Assembly: GCF_004217115.1 (NCBI RefSeq)
Contig: NZ_SHKN01000001.1
Coordinates: 995,781 to 1,059,780, forward strand
Length of the DNA: 64,000 bases
From: Ancylomarina subtilis
GTDB taxonomy: Bacteria; Bacteroidota; Bacteroidia; Bacteroidales; Marinifilaceae
Direction of reading: 5' to 3'
A program made the translations under genes and the position numbers. Positions 1-8,073 of the stretch are shown here, one piece after another. The stretch's first letter is position 1. Each line of letters begins with the position of its first letter. A model generated the notes under the pieces. That model had not been told where the DNA came from and ran no database searches. It saw only the letters and a list, made by a program, of their open reading frames with translations.

Positions 1-181
1 GGATCCTAATTTGATGAATCTCTAGCTCACAACCCGAATTGAATTTAATCTTAAACTCCCCATTATAGAGTTTAGCAACCTCTTTCCACATATCACGTTT
101 CGGGAAATTATCGGTATAGCCATAGGATGGTGACTGTAAGATCTCTTGAAGCAAGCTCTTTTCATCTTTTTCTTCTTTCAT
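1..181 (-). CDS. Hypothetical protein, N-terminal fragment (runs off left edge)
   Basis: About 60 residues can be read from an ATG at 179-181 down to base 1 with no stop, so this is the 5' part of a gene cut by the window edge. The visible protein starts MKEEKDEKSLLQEIL, is charged and has no signal peptide or membrane segment. I do not recognise a domain. It begins 19 bp after the stop of the alpha/beta hydrolase at 201 on the same strand, so the two are probably cotranscribed. Confidence 0.6.
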   Translation of the reverse strand, partial: MKEEKDEKSLLQEILQSPSYGYTDNFPKRDMWKEVAKLYNGEFKIKFNSGCELEIHQIRI

Positions 182-200
182 TTTATAACTTATTGGTTCT

Positions 201-1637
201 TTAATTCGTACCCAAAGAACTTATCTGCTCTTTTATCCAAACCGACATATCATTCAAAACCTCTTCAGAAATGGTTTCTTCGATTGCCTCAACTTCGTCG
301 AGATATCCGGTATGGCAATGCTGAAAGAAATGATTCAGATTTGGGTAAGATTTGATTTTGTAATTGGTTTTTCCACTCGCATTAAAGATGCGTTTAAAAC
401 CACTTAAGTTTAAATCAGCTAAAACCTGCGTATCCTTTTCTCCATTAAGAACCAAGAAGGGAGCTTTCACCTTAGGCAGATATTCTGATGGTTTATAAGC
501 AATGAAATAACGAAACCAGGGGATCATCATCATCTTATAACGCGCTAATGCAGGTTTCGTATCAATGGTTTCAAAACCATCTACCGTCTTCATGTCAAAA
601 TAGTCCTTTACTTCAGCATCCTGATTTGCAATCCAGGGACCAATCAAAGCTTGCTTAATACTAAGCTCAGCCCGCTTGTCATCCTCCTGGTGCATGATAA
701 TATTCAGGGCTCTCTTCTCGAAAGAGATAATACTGTCAACCGTTACAGTAGGCAGACTGCGTATTAAGGATTTCTTTATTTGTGAACTGATAATTCGATC
801 GCCGGATACACCCACTCCAGCCAGGGAAACGATAAAAGCCAAATCGTTCCGTTTCGATCCAATAATAGACGCAATCAGACCGCCTTCGCTGTGACCGATC
901 AAACCAATATTCTGCAAATCCACATCGGATCTGCTTTGCAAATACTTAATTCCCGCAACAACATCCATAGCAAAATCATAAGATGTGGCATTTTTCAATG
1001 TCTCCCGACCTGTGCTGGCGCCCACACCTCTGTCATCTACTCGCAATACAGCAATTCCTTGTCGGGTGAGATAATCAGCAATCACTAAAAAGGGTTTATG
1101 TCCCATTATGGACTCATCTCTATCCTGCTGTCCGCTACCTGTAATCAAAATAGCCACAGGATGTTTACCTGCTTTTTTAGGAATCGTCAGCGTCCCTGCC
1201 AATTGTATACTTTTATCAAAATTGAAATAAGATACCGCCTCTTGTTTATAAGTTAGAGGTCCTCGGGGATTCTGAGGTCTTTTAAGTTCGATTTTCTTTC
1301 TCAGTTTCAAAGGAAAGCTTTGACCCGACTGCAACCAATTGCCTTCAATCAAAGTATCGCCCTGATATTCGCCAATAAACTGCGCATGAAGCATACCCGA
1401 AAACGAAATCCGAAGGCTATCACCCTCAATCATGCATTCAGAGGATACGTAATCCTTCAGCCCTTGCATGGGCACATCAAGCAGACAGGTATCCTGATCG
1501 AGTTTAAAAATTAATTTCAGCTCAAAACCTTGAACGAGCAAAGCGCCCTCCCATTTTGCAGGTTCCCTTTTTGTTGATGCCAGACTCGAAATTGAAAAGC
1601 TAAGGACTAATGTTATAAAAATAAGCAGCTGTTTCAT
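201..1637 (-). CDS. Secreted alpha/beta-fold hydrolase
   Basis: A 478-residue protein with an N-terminal signal peptide (hydrophobic stretch at residues 4-20), so it probably acts in the periplasm or at the cell surface. The first ~120 residues are a beta-rich region. The hydrolase domain follows: an oxyanion-type ITGSGQQDRDE segment near 165, the nucleophile elbow GHSEGG (Ser near 250), an acid in LNGEKD near 400, and a C-terminal LNHFFQ histidine. The layout matches serine hydrolases often annotated as dienelactone hydrolase or prolyl-oligopeptidase-like. The substrate cannot be told. A small hairpin (ACCTGTC/GACAGGT, 1656-1675) lies just upstream of the start. Confidence 0.85.
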   Translation of the reverse strand: MKQLLIFITLVLSFSISSLASTKREPAKWEGALLVQGFELKLIFKLDQDTCLLDVPMQGLKDYVSSECMIEGDSLRISFSGMLHAQFIGEYQGDTLIEGNWLQSGQSFPLKLRKKIELKRPQNPRGPLTYKQEAVSYFNFDKSIQLAGTLTIPKKAGKHPVAILITGSGQQDRDESIMGHKPFLVIADYLTRQGIAVLRVDDRGVGASTGRETLKNATSYDFAMDVVAGIKYLQSRSDVDLQNIGLIGHSEGGLIASIIGSKRNDLAFIVSLAGVGVSGDRIISSQIKKSLIRSLPTVTVDSIISFEKRALNIIMHQEDDKRAELSIKQALIGPWIANQDAEVKDYFDMKTVDGFETIDTKPALARYKMMMIPWFRYFIAYKPSEYLPKVKAPFLVLNGEKDTQVLADLNLSGFKRIFNASGKTNYKIKSYPNLNHFFQHCHTGYLDEVEAIEETISEEVLNDMSVWIKEQISSLGTN

Positions 1638-1763
1638 CTTTTGTTTCTTTGTTCTACCTGTCCCGACCGACAGGTTTATATTTTGTTATTGAATCTTATT
1701 CTTTAAATGCCGACCACTTTTCTCCACCTCTTGGTTTCTGAACGGAGACAATTAACTCCAACA

Positions 1764-1942
1764 CCACCCCGCCAAGCAGAGCTTGGCACCCCTCCTCTGC
1801 CGGAGGGGAAACTTATTGACAGCTCCAAATTTTTCTCCTCTTGGTTACAAAGGAAACAATCAACTCTACAGCTTCATTATAAAGACAAGCCTTTCCCCTC
1901 CTTTACAAGGAGGAGTACCCGAACGCGTTCGGGGAGGTGGTT
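1764..1942. repeat. Interspersed palindromic element, copy 1
   Basis: First of four copies of a ~180-225 bp element that starts CCACCCCG and ends GGAGGTGGTT. The two ends are imperfect inverted repeats, and each end holds two small hairpins. The left end has CCAAGCAGAGCTTGG and CCCCTCC...GGAGGGG. The right end has CCTCCTTTACAAGGAGG and the perfect palindrome CCCGAACGCGTTCGGG. No convincing gene lies in it. It resembles a non-autonomous MITE-like or REP-like element; the class is inference. Other copies are at 3177, 54474 and 56992. Confidence 0.8.
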
Positions 1943-1961
1943 CAACTTTAAACTCCAATGA

Positions 1962-2171
1962 CTATTTGAACAGATGATTCGTTTTACGATTCACATTTCG
2001 ATTTTGTATTCGTATCACCACATAATTTCCCAATGCGGCTATTGATGTTCCAATGATGGTATAATAAATATTGATATCAACCTTCATCAACGAATACATT
2101 TCCAGTCCTCGCATAACAATCAATATAATTATGGAGACGATAAAATACCACAAGTTTAATTTCTTGTTCAT
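1962..2171 (-). CDS. Small membrane protein, 69 aa
   Basis: Unrecognised small protein with two predicted membrane segments (residues ~8-24 and ~36-55) and a basic, Asn-rich tail. It is the last gene of a run of small minus-strand genes (3083 to 1962), 27 bp after its upstream neighbour, and its coding end abuts the palindromic element at 1764-1942. No function can be given. Confidence 0.55.
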   Translation of the reverse strand: MNKKLNLWYFIVSIIILIVMRGLEMYSLMKVDINIYYTIIGTSIAALGNYVVIRIQNRNVNRKTNHLFK

Positions 2172-2198
2172 ACTAATCCTTTTTTATCTTAAAATCAA

Positions 2199-2390
2199 TT
2201 AAGCTTGCTTTGGCTTCTTCCTAAACAAGGTTACTATTAAAATACCAAATCCAGCCCCATACAATATTCCGTTATAGAGATCAACAAGTTCCATATCAAG
2301 ACGATCATGATCACCGTCCTTTAAAATACTGATTAATACAGCGGACATGACTAATAGGCATGCTACGATTATTGTATTTCTTTTACTCAT
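2199..2390 (-). CDS. Small membrane protein, 63 aa (paralogue of its upstream neighbour)
   Basis: Two hydrophobic segments flank a short charged loop (KDGDHDRLDMELVDLYNG). The loop and second helix follow the pattern D-x-E-L-...-Y-G-x-x-x-G-x-G-x-G-I, which is also present in the 76-aa protein encoded immediately upstream, so the pair arose by tandem duplication. The start overlaps the upstream stop by 4 bp (2387-2390), which suggests translational coupling. Function unknown. Confidence 0.65.
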   Translation of the reverse strand: MSKRNTIIVACLLVMSAVLISILKDGDHDRLDMELVDLYNGILYGAGFGILIVTLFRKKPKQA

Positions 2391-2617
2391 CTCTTTTTAT
2401 TTTGAGAGATGTTAATTGGTTCTGTTCTAACTTGATTATTTACATTTCGTAAAATATTCCCCAAAAAGATTCCAATTCCTGAACCCAGAAATGCACCATA
2501 AAGAAAATTTATTAATTCACCATCCAATAGGGTATTCCCATCAATTCTTAGAATTTCAATCAAGAGCGATACTCCAATCAGAACTGCCGAAACAAAAAGT
2601 GCTTTCTTTTTAGTCAT
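2387..2617 (-). CDS. Small membrane protein, 76 aa (paralogue of its downstream neighbour)
   Basis: Two predicted membrane helices (residues ~6-22 and ~36-58) separated by RIDGNTLLDGELINFLYG, with a polar C-terminal tail. The LDGELINFLYGAFLGSGIGI block aligns with the 63-aa protein downstream. The 4-bp overlap with that gene indicates one transcript. The lipoprotein gene at 2643-3083 precedes it by 25 bp. I do not recognise the family. Confidence 0.65.
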   Translation of the reverse strand: MTKKKALFVSAVLIGVSLLIEILRIDGNTLLDGELINFLYGAFLGSGIGIFLGNILRNVNNQVRTEPINISQNKKR

Positions 2618-2642
2618 TCCTCAATTATTTATAATTCTTTAT

Positions 2643-3083
2643 TCAAATAGAATAGATCCCCGTATCAGGATTCAGGCTGTATTCAGCATTATCTATTTCT
2701 ATTTTCTTATATCTGGTAAATGAACAACAGTCTTCACTGAGTCTTTCAGCATCCACATATAAATCGAATATGTTTTCAGAGCCGATATTTATTCTGTAAT
2801 TCACAATTTCGGTTTGCCAGCCAATTGTATATATTTCAATCAAATTGATGTTATTTTCATCTATAAAATTGAATTCAACCCGATGGTCTGAGGCATCTAA
2901 AATTTCAATATCATCAGGCTTGAACCTACCACTTGTAAACACATTTTCACCTGTACCCTTATCAGTCAGGTTAAATGCAAAATAATTGGGAGGCGTAAAA
3001 CAGGCTCCACATTCTTCTTCATAAGAACAAGCTGTCATCATGAAAATGATAAGAATTAAAAAGGAGATCATTCGATTTTTCAT
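2643..3083 (-). CDS. Hypothetical lipoprotein, 146 aa
   Basis: The N-terminus is a type II signal peptide with a lipobox ending in Cys-19 (FMMTAC), so the mature protein is probably a lipid-anchored envelope protein of ~127 residues. Additional cysteines (EECGAC, EDCCS) could form disulfides or bind metal. The rest looks beta-rich. No family recognised. It heads the small-membrane-protein run that continues to 1962. Confidence 0.65.
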   Translation of the reverse strand: MKNRMISFLILIIFMMTACSYEEECGACFTPPNYFAFNLTDKGTGENVFTSGRFKPDDIEILDASDHRVEFNFIDENNINLIEIYTIGWQTEIVNYRINIGSENIFDLYVDAERLSEDCCSFTRYKKIEIDNAEYSLNPDTGIYSI

Positions 3084-3176
3084 GGCTCTATTATTTAAGT
3101 CAATGTATTATTTCAATCAAATTAACAACACTCTGTCAAACATCTCAATTCATCAGGAGGGGATAATGATTTGTAC

Positions 3177-3359
3177 CATCCCGTCAAGCAGAGCTTGCCA
3201 CCCCTCCTCTGCGGGAGGGGAAACTTATTAGCCGTTCTAAGTTCTTTCTCCTCTTGATTCCCTAATGGAGACAATCAACTCTACAGCTTCATTATAAAAA
3301 CAAGCCTTTCTCATCCTTTACAAGGAGGAGTACCCGAACGCGTTCGGGGGAGGTGGTTC
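3177..3359. repeat. Interspersed palindromic element, copy 2
   Basis: Second copy of the CCACCCCG...GGAGGTGGTT element. Its right hairpin (CCCGAACGCGTTCGGG) is identical to copy 1. The left hairpin keeps the core CAAGCAGAGCTTG, while the flanking bases differ. The middle segment (CAATCAACTCTACAGCTTC) is also shared with copy 1. It lies between the lipoprotein gene and the next upstream gene, and brackets the small-membrane-protein run together with copy 1. Confidence 0.8.
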
Positions 3360-3460
3360 TAACTCACCGCTTTTCTTCTCCTACTCAGATTTAACATGAA
3401 AATAGCTCCATAGATTAAAACCTAAGCCAAACACTTTTATCCTGTGAATCAAGACTATTT

Positions 3461-3703
3461 TCAAACTGAATAATCAGAATCAACGGATTCATCTTCTTTC
3501 TTCCATGCAAGGAGACATATACCTCCCCAAATAATAAGAACAAGGAAAATTCCAACAAACAATAAACTCTCAGCCTCATCCATAGACAAACCCATAATTA
3601 CGAAAAGGTACAGAGCCCACAACGAATCAAGCACAAGCTGACCAAGCCAGTAAGCTATTTTGCCTTTTCTACTTAATCTTTTTAAGAACAACTTATCTAA
3701 CAT
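3461..3703 (-). CDS. Small membrane protein, 80 aa
   Basis: Two membrane segments (about residues 20-38 and 48-67) follow a basic N-terminus, and the tail is acidic (KKEDESVDSDYSV). Unrecognised. A clear Bacteroidota-type promoter sits 45 bp upstream (3748-3776), which makes translation from this start plausible. Confidence 0.55.
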   Translation of the reverse strand: MLDKLFLKRLSRKGKIAYWLGQLVLDSLWALYLFVIMGLSMDEAESLLFVGIFLVLIIWGGICLLAWKKEDESVDSDYSV

Positions 3704-3747
3704 GATAATATATTTAAATTAATCGTACTCATAGAATCACAACTCAC

Positions 3748-3845
3748 CAAATTTATGAAAATTAGAAAGCAAACAATAAATCAGGATAAAGTAAAACTCA
3801 AGTCATACATAAAATAGAATAAATCTATACAATTATACTTCGACA
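3748..3845 (-). promoter_or_regulatory. Promoter module A (TTG-N18-TAAATTTG with conserved upstream region)
   Basis: Read on the minus strand: TTG at 3776-3774, 18-nt spacer, TAAATTTG at 3755-3748, a full match to the Bacteroidota -33/-7 consensus. The ~70 bp upstream (containing TTCTATTTTATGT and TATAGATTTATTC) recur at modules B, C and D in this window with the same spacing. It would transcribe the 80-aa gene ending at 3461. Confidence 0.65.
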
Positions 3846-3982
3846 AGATCTCAACTACACTCGATATGGCAGCTTGGTAACCGTACTCGATGCAATGGCT
3901 CAATAGTTCACTCATGCTCTATTCAGTCTTTTCTATCTCTTGAAAGCTAAATCTTTTATGGATATAAAACTAAAGGACGGGC

Positions 3983-4118
3983 TGAGGAAGCAGAAAAGGA
4001 AACGATTTCTCCTCTTGTTGCAAGTCCAAAGTCTACTTTAAGCCCCTTCGGGGTTTGGGGTCTATGTTTAACGCCTGGCATAAAAAAGCTGTGGCACTCC
4101 TACCACAGCTTAGTCCTG
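3983..4118. repeat. Duplicated terminator-containing intergenic repeat, copy 1
   Basis: About 135 bp that recur at 6448-6582 with high identity (shared runs include TGTTGCAAGTCCAAAGTCTA and GCTGTGGCACTCCTACCACA). Each copy holds a GCCCC/GGGGC hairpin and a terminator hairpin, and lies upstream of a module A/B-type promoter on the minus strand. The unit therefore looks like a duplicated terminator-plus-promoter segment. Confidence 0.75.
4082..4111 (-). terminator. Rho-independent terminator of the HAD phosphatase gene
   Basis: Stem AAGCTGTGG / CCACAGCTT with an 8-nt loop, followed on the minus strand by a T-run (TTTTTTA). It sits ~130 bp after the stop at 4240. Confidence 0.8.
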
Positions 4119-4239
4119 ACTTCTTTAAAATTCAAGCTTTCGTAGAGCTTAAGCTTAATGTTTTACAAAAAACATATTTGCTTTATGCAACAGTTGCAAA
4201 TAAGACGTCCTGTTTTTGTTTTATTTTCTTACAAGACAT

Positions 4240-5298
4240 CTATTTTATAAATACTGAATTATATTTAAAACACTCACTCATATTTGCTATGTACCAGCCT
4301 TGTTTATTCATAATTTCTTTAAAAATATCAAAACTCCAATTCTGTGAACAATAAGGTTCCTGATTCCAATTTTCACATACTTTGTAACTAGTTTTATAGG
4401 CGGGATACGCTTCTTCCATTGAATCTGAATCGTGGTTAATCAGAACACAAAGTGTAGGGTGCTTTGTATTCGATGAAGTAAGCGAGAACATGTCAAAATC
4501 ATTGACCGTATTACCAAAAGCAAGTATCGGCTTTTTGCCTATACGGTTGTATATATTAATCGCTTTACCTGATGATACATTTGAAAGAAAATTTTCAGAA
4601 TCAATATAGAACTCGGGACCTTTGCCTTTTAAATGGGTAATGGTTTTGTATTTTTGTAGTGACCCAATAATGTGAGATGGAGGCAATTGATTGAGTGTTT
4701 CTACATTTTTCACAATCCCCCAAATAAACTGTTGTGATGAGCCTGAAACAATATAGATCTGAAATTTATTCACTAGCAAATAGTGAATGAGTTCGATCAT
4801 AGGTTGGTAAAACTGCTTACTCAACACCCGATCTTCCGGATTTTCTTTTGGTATGCAGGAATTGACAATGGTCCTGGTATTTCTGGTCGTTAAAGCGACA
4901 ATTGAATCAGAAACAATGCTACCGGGTAAATATCCATTAAAGGCATTGAGGACTGCACCCTGCAGTTGTTTGACACTATCACTACAGTTGGGAATTCGTC
5001 CAAATGCAAGGTCATATGCAAAATACAGTTCCATTGAAAAAGGACGTTCACAGGCAAGCGTTCCATCCATATCAAATACAGCAATTCGATCGTCTTCAGG
5101 TACAGCATCAGAACCTGAGCCCGTAACTTTTTTCACATAATCCACAAGGATATTTATTGAAAACGTCGTATCAATCCTGGTCTCATTCCACGAAGAAAGA
5201 TATTTCTTTATTGTTTTTTTATTTTCACTATGTCCAGGGTTTGAACTACTGACAAGTGTTGAAATAGCAATAAGAACAAAAAGAATATTTTTTTTCAT
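4240..5298 (-). CDS. Secreted HAD-family phosphatase (phosphoserine-phosphatase-like)
   Basis: About 352 residues from the ATG at 5298, chosen because it gives a proper signal peptide (MKKNILFVLIAISTLVSSS). A longer in-frame start at 5364 would bury this signal. HAD motifs are in order: motif I FDMDGTL (nucleophile Asp) near residue 73, motif II VSGSS near 190, and motif III FGNTVNDFDMF with the metal-binding aspartates near 265. A helical cap lies between motifs I and II. It is predicted to dephosphorylate small molecules in the periplasm; the substrate is unknown. A terminator follows at 4082-4111. Confidence 0.8.
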   Translation of the reverse strand: MKKNILFVLIAISTLVSSSNPGHSENKKTIKKYLSSWNETRIDTTFSINILVDYVKKVTGSGSDAVPEDDRIAVFDMDGTLACERPFSMELYFAYDLAFGRIPNCSDSVKQLQGAVLNAFNGYLPGSIVSDSIVALTTRNTRTIVNSCIPKENPEDRVLSKQFYQPMIELIHYLLVNKFQIYIVSGSSQQFIWGIVKNVETLNQLPPSHIIGSLQKYKTITHLKGKGPEFYIDSENFLSNVSSGKAINIYNRIGKKPILAFGNTVNDFDMFSLTSSNTKHPTLCVLINHDSDSMEEAYPAYKTSYKVCENWNQEPYCSQNWSFDIFKEIMNKQGWYIANMSECFKYNSVFIK

Positions 5299-5440
5299 AA
5301 TTCCGAATTTTAGTGAACTATTGTTTAATTGTAATTTAAAACGCAACAACAAATTAAGCTGCATACCTAGAACAGGTCATTAAGATTCCCTTTCTTTTGT
5401 TTATATTATTCACACTCTCTTTTTCACTTTCGAACAGACA

Positions 5441-6172
5441 TTATTGAAAGTCAGCAGCTTTTTCTTTCTTATCGTCTGATGTATTTTGCAAGCCGCTAAT
5501 TTTATCGAAAGTTGATATAAACTCTGGTTCTATTTTTTCCCATCTGGCTAAGGCCTCAGGGTATCCCAAATTTAAATAGAAACAATGTTCCTTAGCTAAA
5601 CCAGCCCCCCCGCTATTATCCGATTCATCATTCCAACTATCTGCATAAGCTTTAACATTTTTCAAACCTCCAAGACGGTTTTCAGCAAGCCATGTAACGA
5701 TATCTCCCATTGGTTTAATCTCCGGAATATTCTCATCAATGCTAAAAACAGTATTACTTGATTGATGTAACATGACATAGAAACCATAATCTGCTCCCCA
5801 AGGGTTTGATCCAATTACGATATAGTCTTTCATTGATGTACTTGGACAATTGTTATCACTAAAAATACCAGGCCACCAATCCGGATCATCCATTATGGTA
5901 TTCATACTTGACTTATCAAATCTCACCCATGTATCTATAGTCGAAAGAGTTGCTTCGGGACAAAAATCAAGATTGCATCCAGCTGGAATGTTTAATGCGC
6001 TGTAAATGCGAATTAATTCTTTAAGCCTGGGTTGAAGTATAACATCTTCTTTAATCTGGAAAGCTTCAATTTGTTCTGCACTTGCTCCCGGTACCAACAT
6101 AAATGAAAACGGAGACCAAAATGAGATTAGCTCATCCCATGCTTGTTTAGGTGTTGTTAAATTTTTATTCAT
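5441..6172 (-). CDS. SUKH / SMI1-KNR4-like protein
   Basis: A 243-residue soluble protein with the SUKH pattern: an N-terminal helix, PGASAEQIEAFQIKE, LPRLKELIRIYSALN-like helix, and the WFGFxVML-type core GADYGFYVMLHQSSNTVFSIDENIP followed by MGDIVTWLAEN. The tail is polar (SDDKKEKAADFQ). SUKH proteins are often immunity proteins of polymorphic toxins, but no toxin gene is adjacent, so it may be a solitary cell-physiology member. It is read from promoter module B (6343-6371), with a predicted leader of ~165 nt. Confidence 0.7.
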   Translation of the reverse strand: MNKNLTTPKQAWDELISFWSPFSFMLVPGASAEQIEAFQIKEDVILQPRLKELIRIYSALNIPAGCNLDFCPEATLSTIDTWVRFDKSSMNTIMDDPDWWPGIFSDNNCPSTSMKDYIVIGSNPWGADYGFYVMLHQSSNTVFSIDENIPEIKPMGDIVTWLAENRLGGLKNVKAYADSWNDESDNSGGAGLAKEHCFYLNLGYPEALARWEKIEPEFISTFDKISGLQNTSDDKKEKAADFQ

Positions 6173-6342
6173 TATAGAAAATTTTAATATTAAAAAAAGG
6201 GAATCTCCTCATATAAAACCACCACATATTACCTTAACCGGTATGTATACCCACCTATCACATTCATCTCATCTACCAAACACAAAGGTTTTTACTCAAA
6301 AACAAAAATCAATCAAAAACAAGTATTGTATTTAAAGTCTAT

Positions 6343-6432
6343 TAAATTTATGAAAAACAAATAGCATACAATGAATTAATACACAGTAAAATAGATGGAA
6401 TACATAAAATAGAATAAGTCTATATAATTATG
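6343..6432 (-). promoter_or_regulatory. Promoter module B
   Basis: Minus strand: TTG (6371-6369), 18-nt spacer, TAAATTTA (6350-6343). The upstream block with TTCTATTTTATGT and ATAATTATATAGA matches module A. It directly abuts repeat copy 2 at 6448-6582. It should drive the SUKH gene. Confidence 0.6.
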
Positions 6433-6447
6433 ATACTTCGACAAGAT

Positions 6448-6582
6448 CAGGAAACAGAAGAGGAAACGATTTCTCCTTTTGTTGCAAGTCCAAAGTCTAC
6501 TTTAAGCCCCTTCAGGGGCTTGGAGTCTATGTTTAATGCCCATTAAAAAAAGCTGTGGCACTCCTACCACAGCTTAGTCCTG
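6448..6582. repeat. Duplicated terminator-containing intergenic repeat, copy 2
   Basis: Second copy of the ~135 bp segment at 3983-4118. Its GC hairpin has complementary changes (AAGCCCCTTCAGGGGCTT versus AAGCCCCTTCGGGGTTT), which keep base pairing. Confidence 0.75.
6545..6575 (-). terminator. Terminator of the helical CarboxypepD_reg-like gene 1
   Basis: Stem AAGCTGTGG / CCACAGCTT, loop CACTCCTA, then TTTTTTT on the minus strand, ~65 bp after the stop at 6640. Confidence 0.8.
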
Positions 6583-6639
6583 TTCGTTTTATCAGAATAG
6601 ACCACCAGCGTAATAAAACAAACAGATTTCTCTTAAAAT

Positions 6640-7566
6640 TTATTCAACTGGCAAAGTAATCTCTAAAGGAATAGCCTCCATTTTTAAATTCAACCTCCTT
6701 TTTTCCGAAGCATATCGCCTAATCGGAACATAAAGCGTTTTATAGTTGATGTTCTCAATTATGAGTCGCTGCTCGCCCGCAGGGAAAGATTTAAATCTAA
6801 AGGTCCCTTTATTGGTAATATCAGTCTCCATATCAAGTCCTTCAACCTTTACAGAACCTAATGAAACAGGCTGATTTGTTGCCTGATCGGTTAAATACCC
6901 AATCAGATCGTAAGAATGGTGAACACCTTTGGCTTTTTGTCGTGTCGCAAAATAATGGTTGACAAATTCAGGCTCGGTTGCGCGTAAGTTTTCGATACTG
7001 CGATCGAGCTCTTTGCTCAATAGGCTATTGGTCTCTTTCATGAGCTCGGCAAAACTCTCCTGCGCTTGTTTCATATCTTTCTTCATCAGAATCTGATCCG
7101 AACGGCTTTGTGTAAAAGCATTAAAAACAGACTCCAGGTTTGCCAGGCTGGCTTCGGTAATTGAAAAAGCTGCCAATTCGGTCAGGTTTGCCTTAGCTAG
7201 TTCAATACACTGATCGGTAAATGCAATCAGATCAACTTCTTTATCACGTTGTAATTTCGATTTTGAGGTATTCACCAAAACCAACATTTTTACATCCTGT
7301 TTGCTATTGGCAAAGCAAACCAGCGCATTGGAAAAAGGATAAAGCTGATCAATTAATGTCTTTTTTAAACTCGCCTTTACCTCGGTTAACCAAACTGTGG
7401 GTTGGTCAATTTTTTCCCTCAGGCTCAAAAGCCTGCTTAAGGAAATTCCAAACCTATCGGCTTGCGCTTTAGTTGTCACATTGGTTTCGTACCGAGACTT
7501 ATTCTCAATCAACGTCTTATTCGTTTCCGCATAAGAATCCAGCTTTAAATTGTTATACGTATTCAT
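6640..7566 (-). CDS. Helical protein with C-terminal CarboxypepD_reg-like domain, paralogue 1
   Basis: 308 residues, no signal peptide. Residues 1-215 are predicted almost all-helical. Residues ~220-300 form a CarboxypepD_reg-like beta-sandwich: IGYLTDQATNQPVSLGSVKVEG, TDITNKGTFRFKSFPAGEQRLIIENINYK. A paralogue at 48373-49293 has the same architecture and aligns best around LxRSxENLxxxxPEFxxxYxxxxxxE...IGxxxDxxTxxPV. This beta domain is normally seen on secreted proteins, so a version without an export signal is odd. The gene sits ~700 nt downstream of a promoter shared with paralogue 2 and with the 41-46 kb cluster, and its leader holds a 21-bp repeat array. Function unknown. Confidence 0.75.
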   Translation of the reverse strand: MNTYNNLKLDSYAETNKTLIENKSRYETNVTTKAQADRFGISLSRLLSLREKIDQPTVWLTEVKASLKKTLIDQLYPFSNALVCFANSKQDVKMLVLVNTSKSKLQRDKEVDLIAFTDQCIELAKANLTELAAFSITEASLANLESVFNAFTQSRSDQILMKKDMKQAQESFAELMKETNSLLSKELDRSIENLRATEPEFVNHYFATRQKAKGVHHSYDLIGYLTDQATNQPVSLGSVKVEGLDMETDITNKGTFRFKSFPAGEQRLIIENINYKTLYVPIRRYASEKRRLNLKMEAIPLEITLPVE

Positions 7567-7758
7567 CTCAAAGTGTTTTGTGCCGTAAAATTCAATAGAA
7601 TAAACACCTCTTTTGGGGATTGAATCTCACTGCTGATTCATAATAGAAAAAATTAATTTGTATTGATTGTTCATGTATGGGAATTGTGTTCAGATTCTCC
7701 ACAGAAGCCTTTTATTCAGAAGATTTTATGTGTTTCATAGTTTATAAACATCCGATAT

Positions 7759-8073
7759 TTTCCAAAAGATTTAACATGTATTGAAAACCATTTAGTTCAC
7801 ATTGAATCCTATTCTGCATGCTTCGAAAGTCATTTTGCTGTTAATGAAACTGATTTTCATCTTTTCAAAAATCATTTTCTTGCTTTCGAATCTGATTTTC
7901 ATCTTCCCGAAAAGCATTTAGCTGCTTTCGAATTGCTTTTTATACCCATCGAATTTGATTTTGCTTTTTTCGAATAGCATTTAGCAGCCTTCGAATTCAA
8001 TTTCGTTCTCGTTGCAAAGCTTAAAGCTCTTTCTGAATTGCATTTTGTTTTTTCTGAAAAGCATCAAGCAGCT
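7759..8073. repeat. 21-bp degenerate tandem array 1
   Basis: Fourteen clear consecutive units of exactly 21 bp (7780-8073), plus one weaker unit at 7759-7779, with no insertion or deletion. Plus-strand units follow TTCGAA-4 variable bases-ATTT-GC-rich end; GAA at unit positions 4-6 is the best-conserved part. On the minus strand (the direction of the downstream gene) the units read as heptads near S-S-K-M-x-F-E, e.g. KMKIRFE, SKKMIFE, KMKISFI, NSKMTFE. Three of the 14 clear units have TAA in the Lys position, each followed directly by ATG. It lies in the leader of the gene starting at 7566. Confidence 0.85.

Noticed and set aside
1707-1977. Plus-strand frames of 84 and 64 codons
   Set aside because: They lie inside palindromic element copy 1, are Pro/Arg-rich from the GC hairpins, and have no equivalent in the other copies.
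5441-6172. SUKH protein as the immunity gene of a contact-dependent toxin
   Set aside because: No toxin, Rhs/PT-VENN-type or secretion gene lies next to it, so an immunity role has no support here.
7780-8073. Reading the 21-bp array as a CRISPR array
   Set aside because: There are no conserved repeats alternating with unique spacers; every unit is a diverged copy of the same 21-bp sequence, and no cas gene is present.
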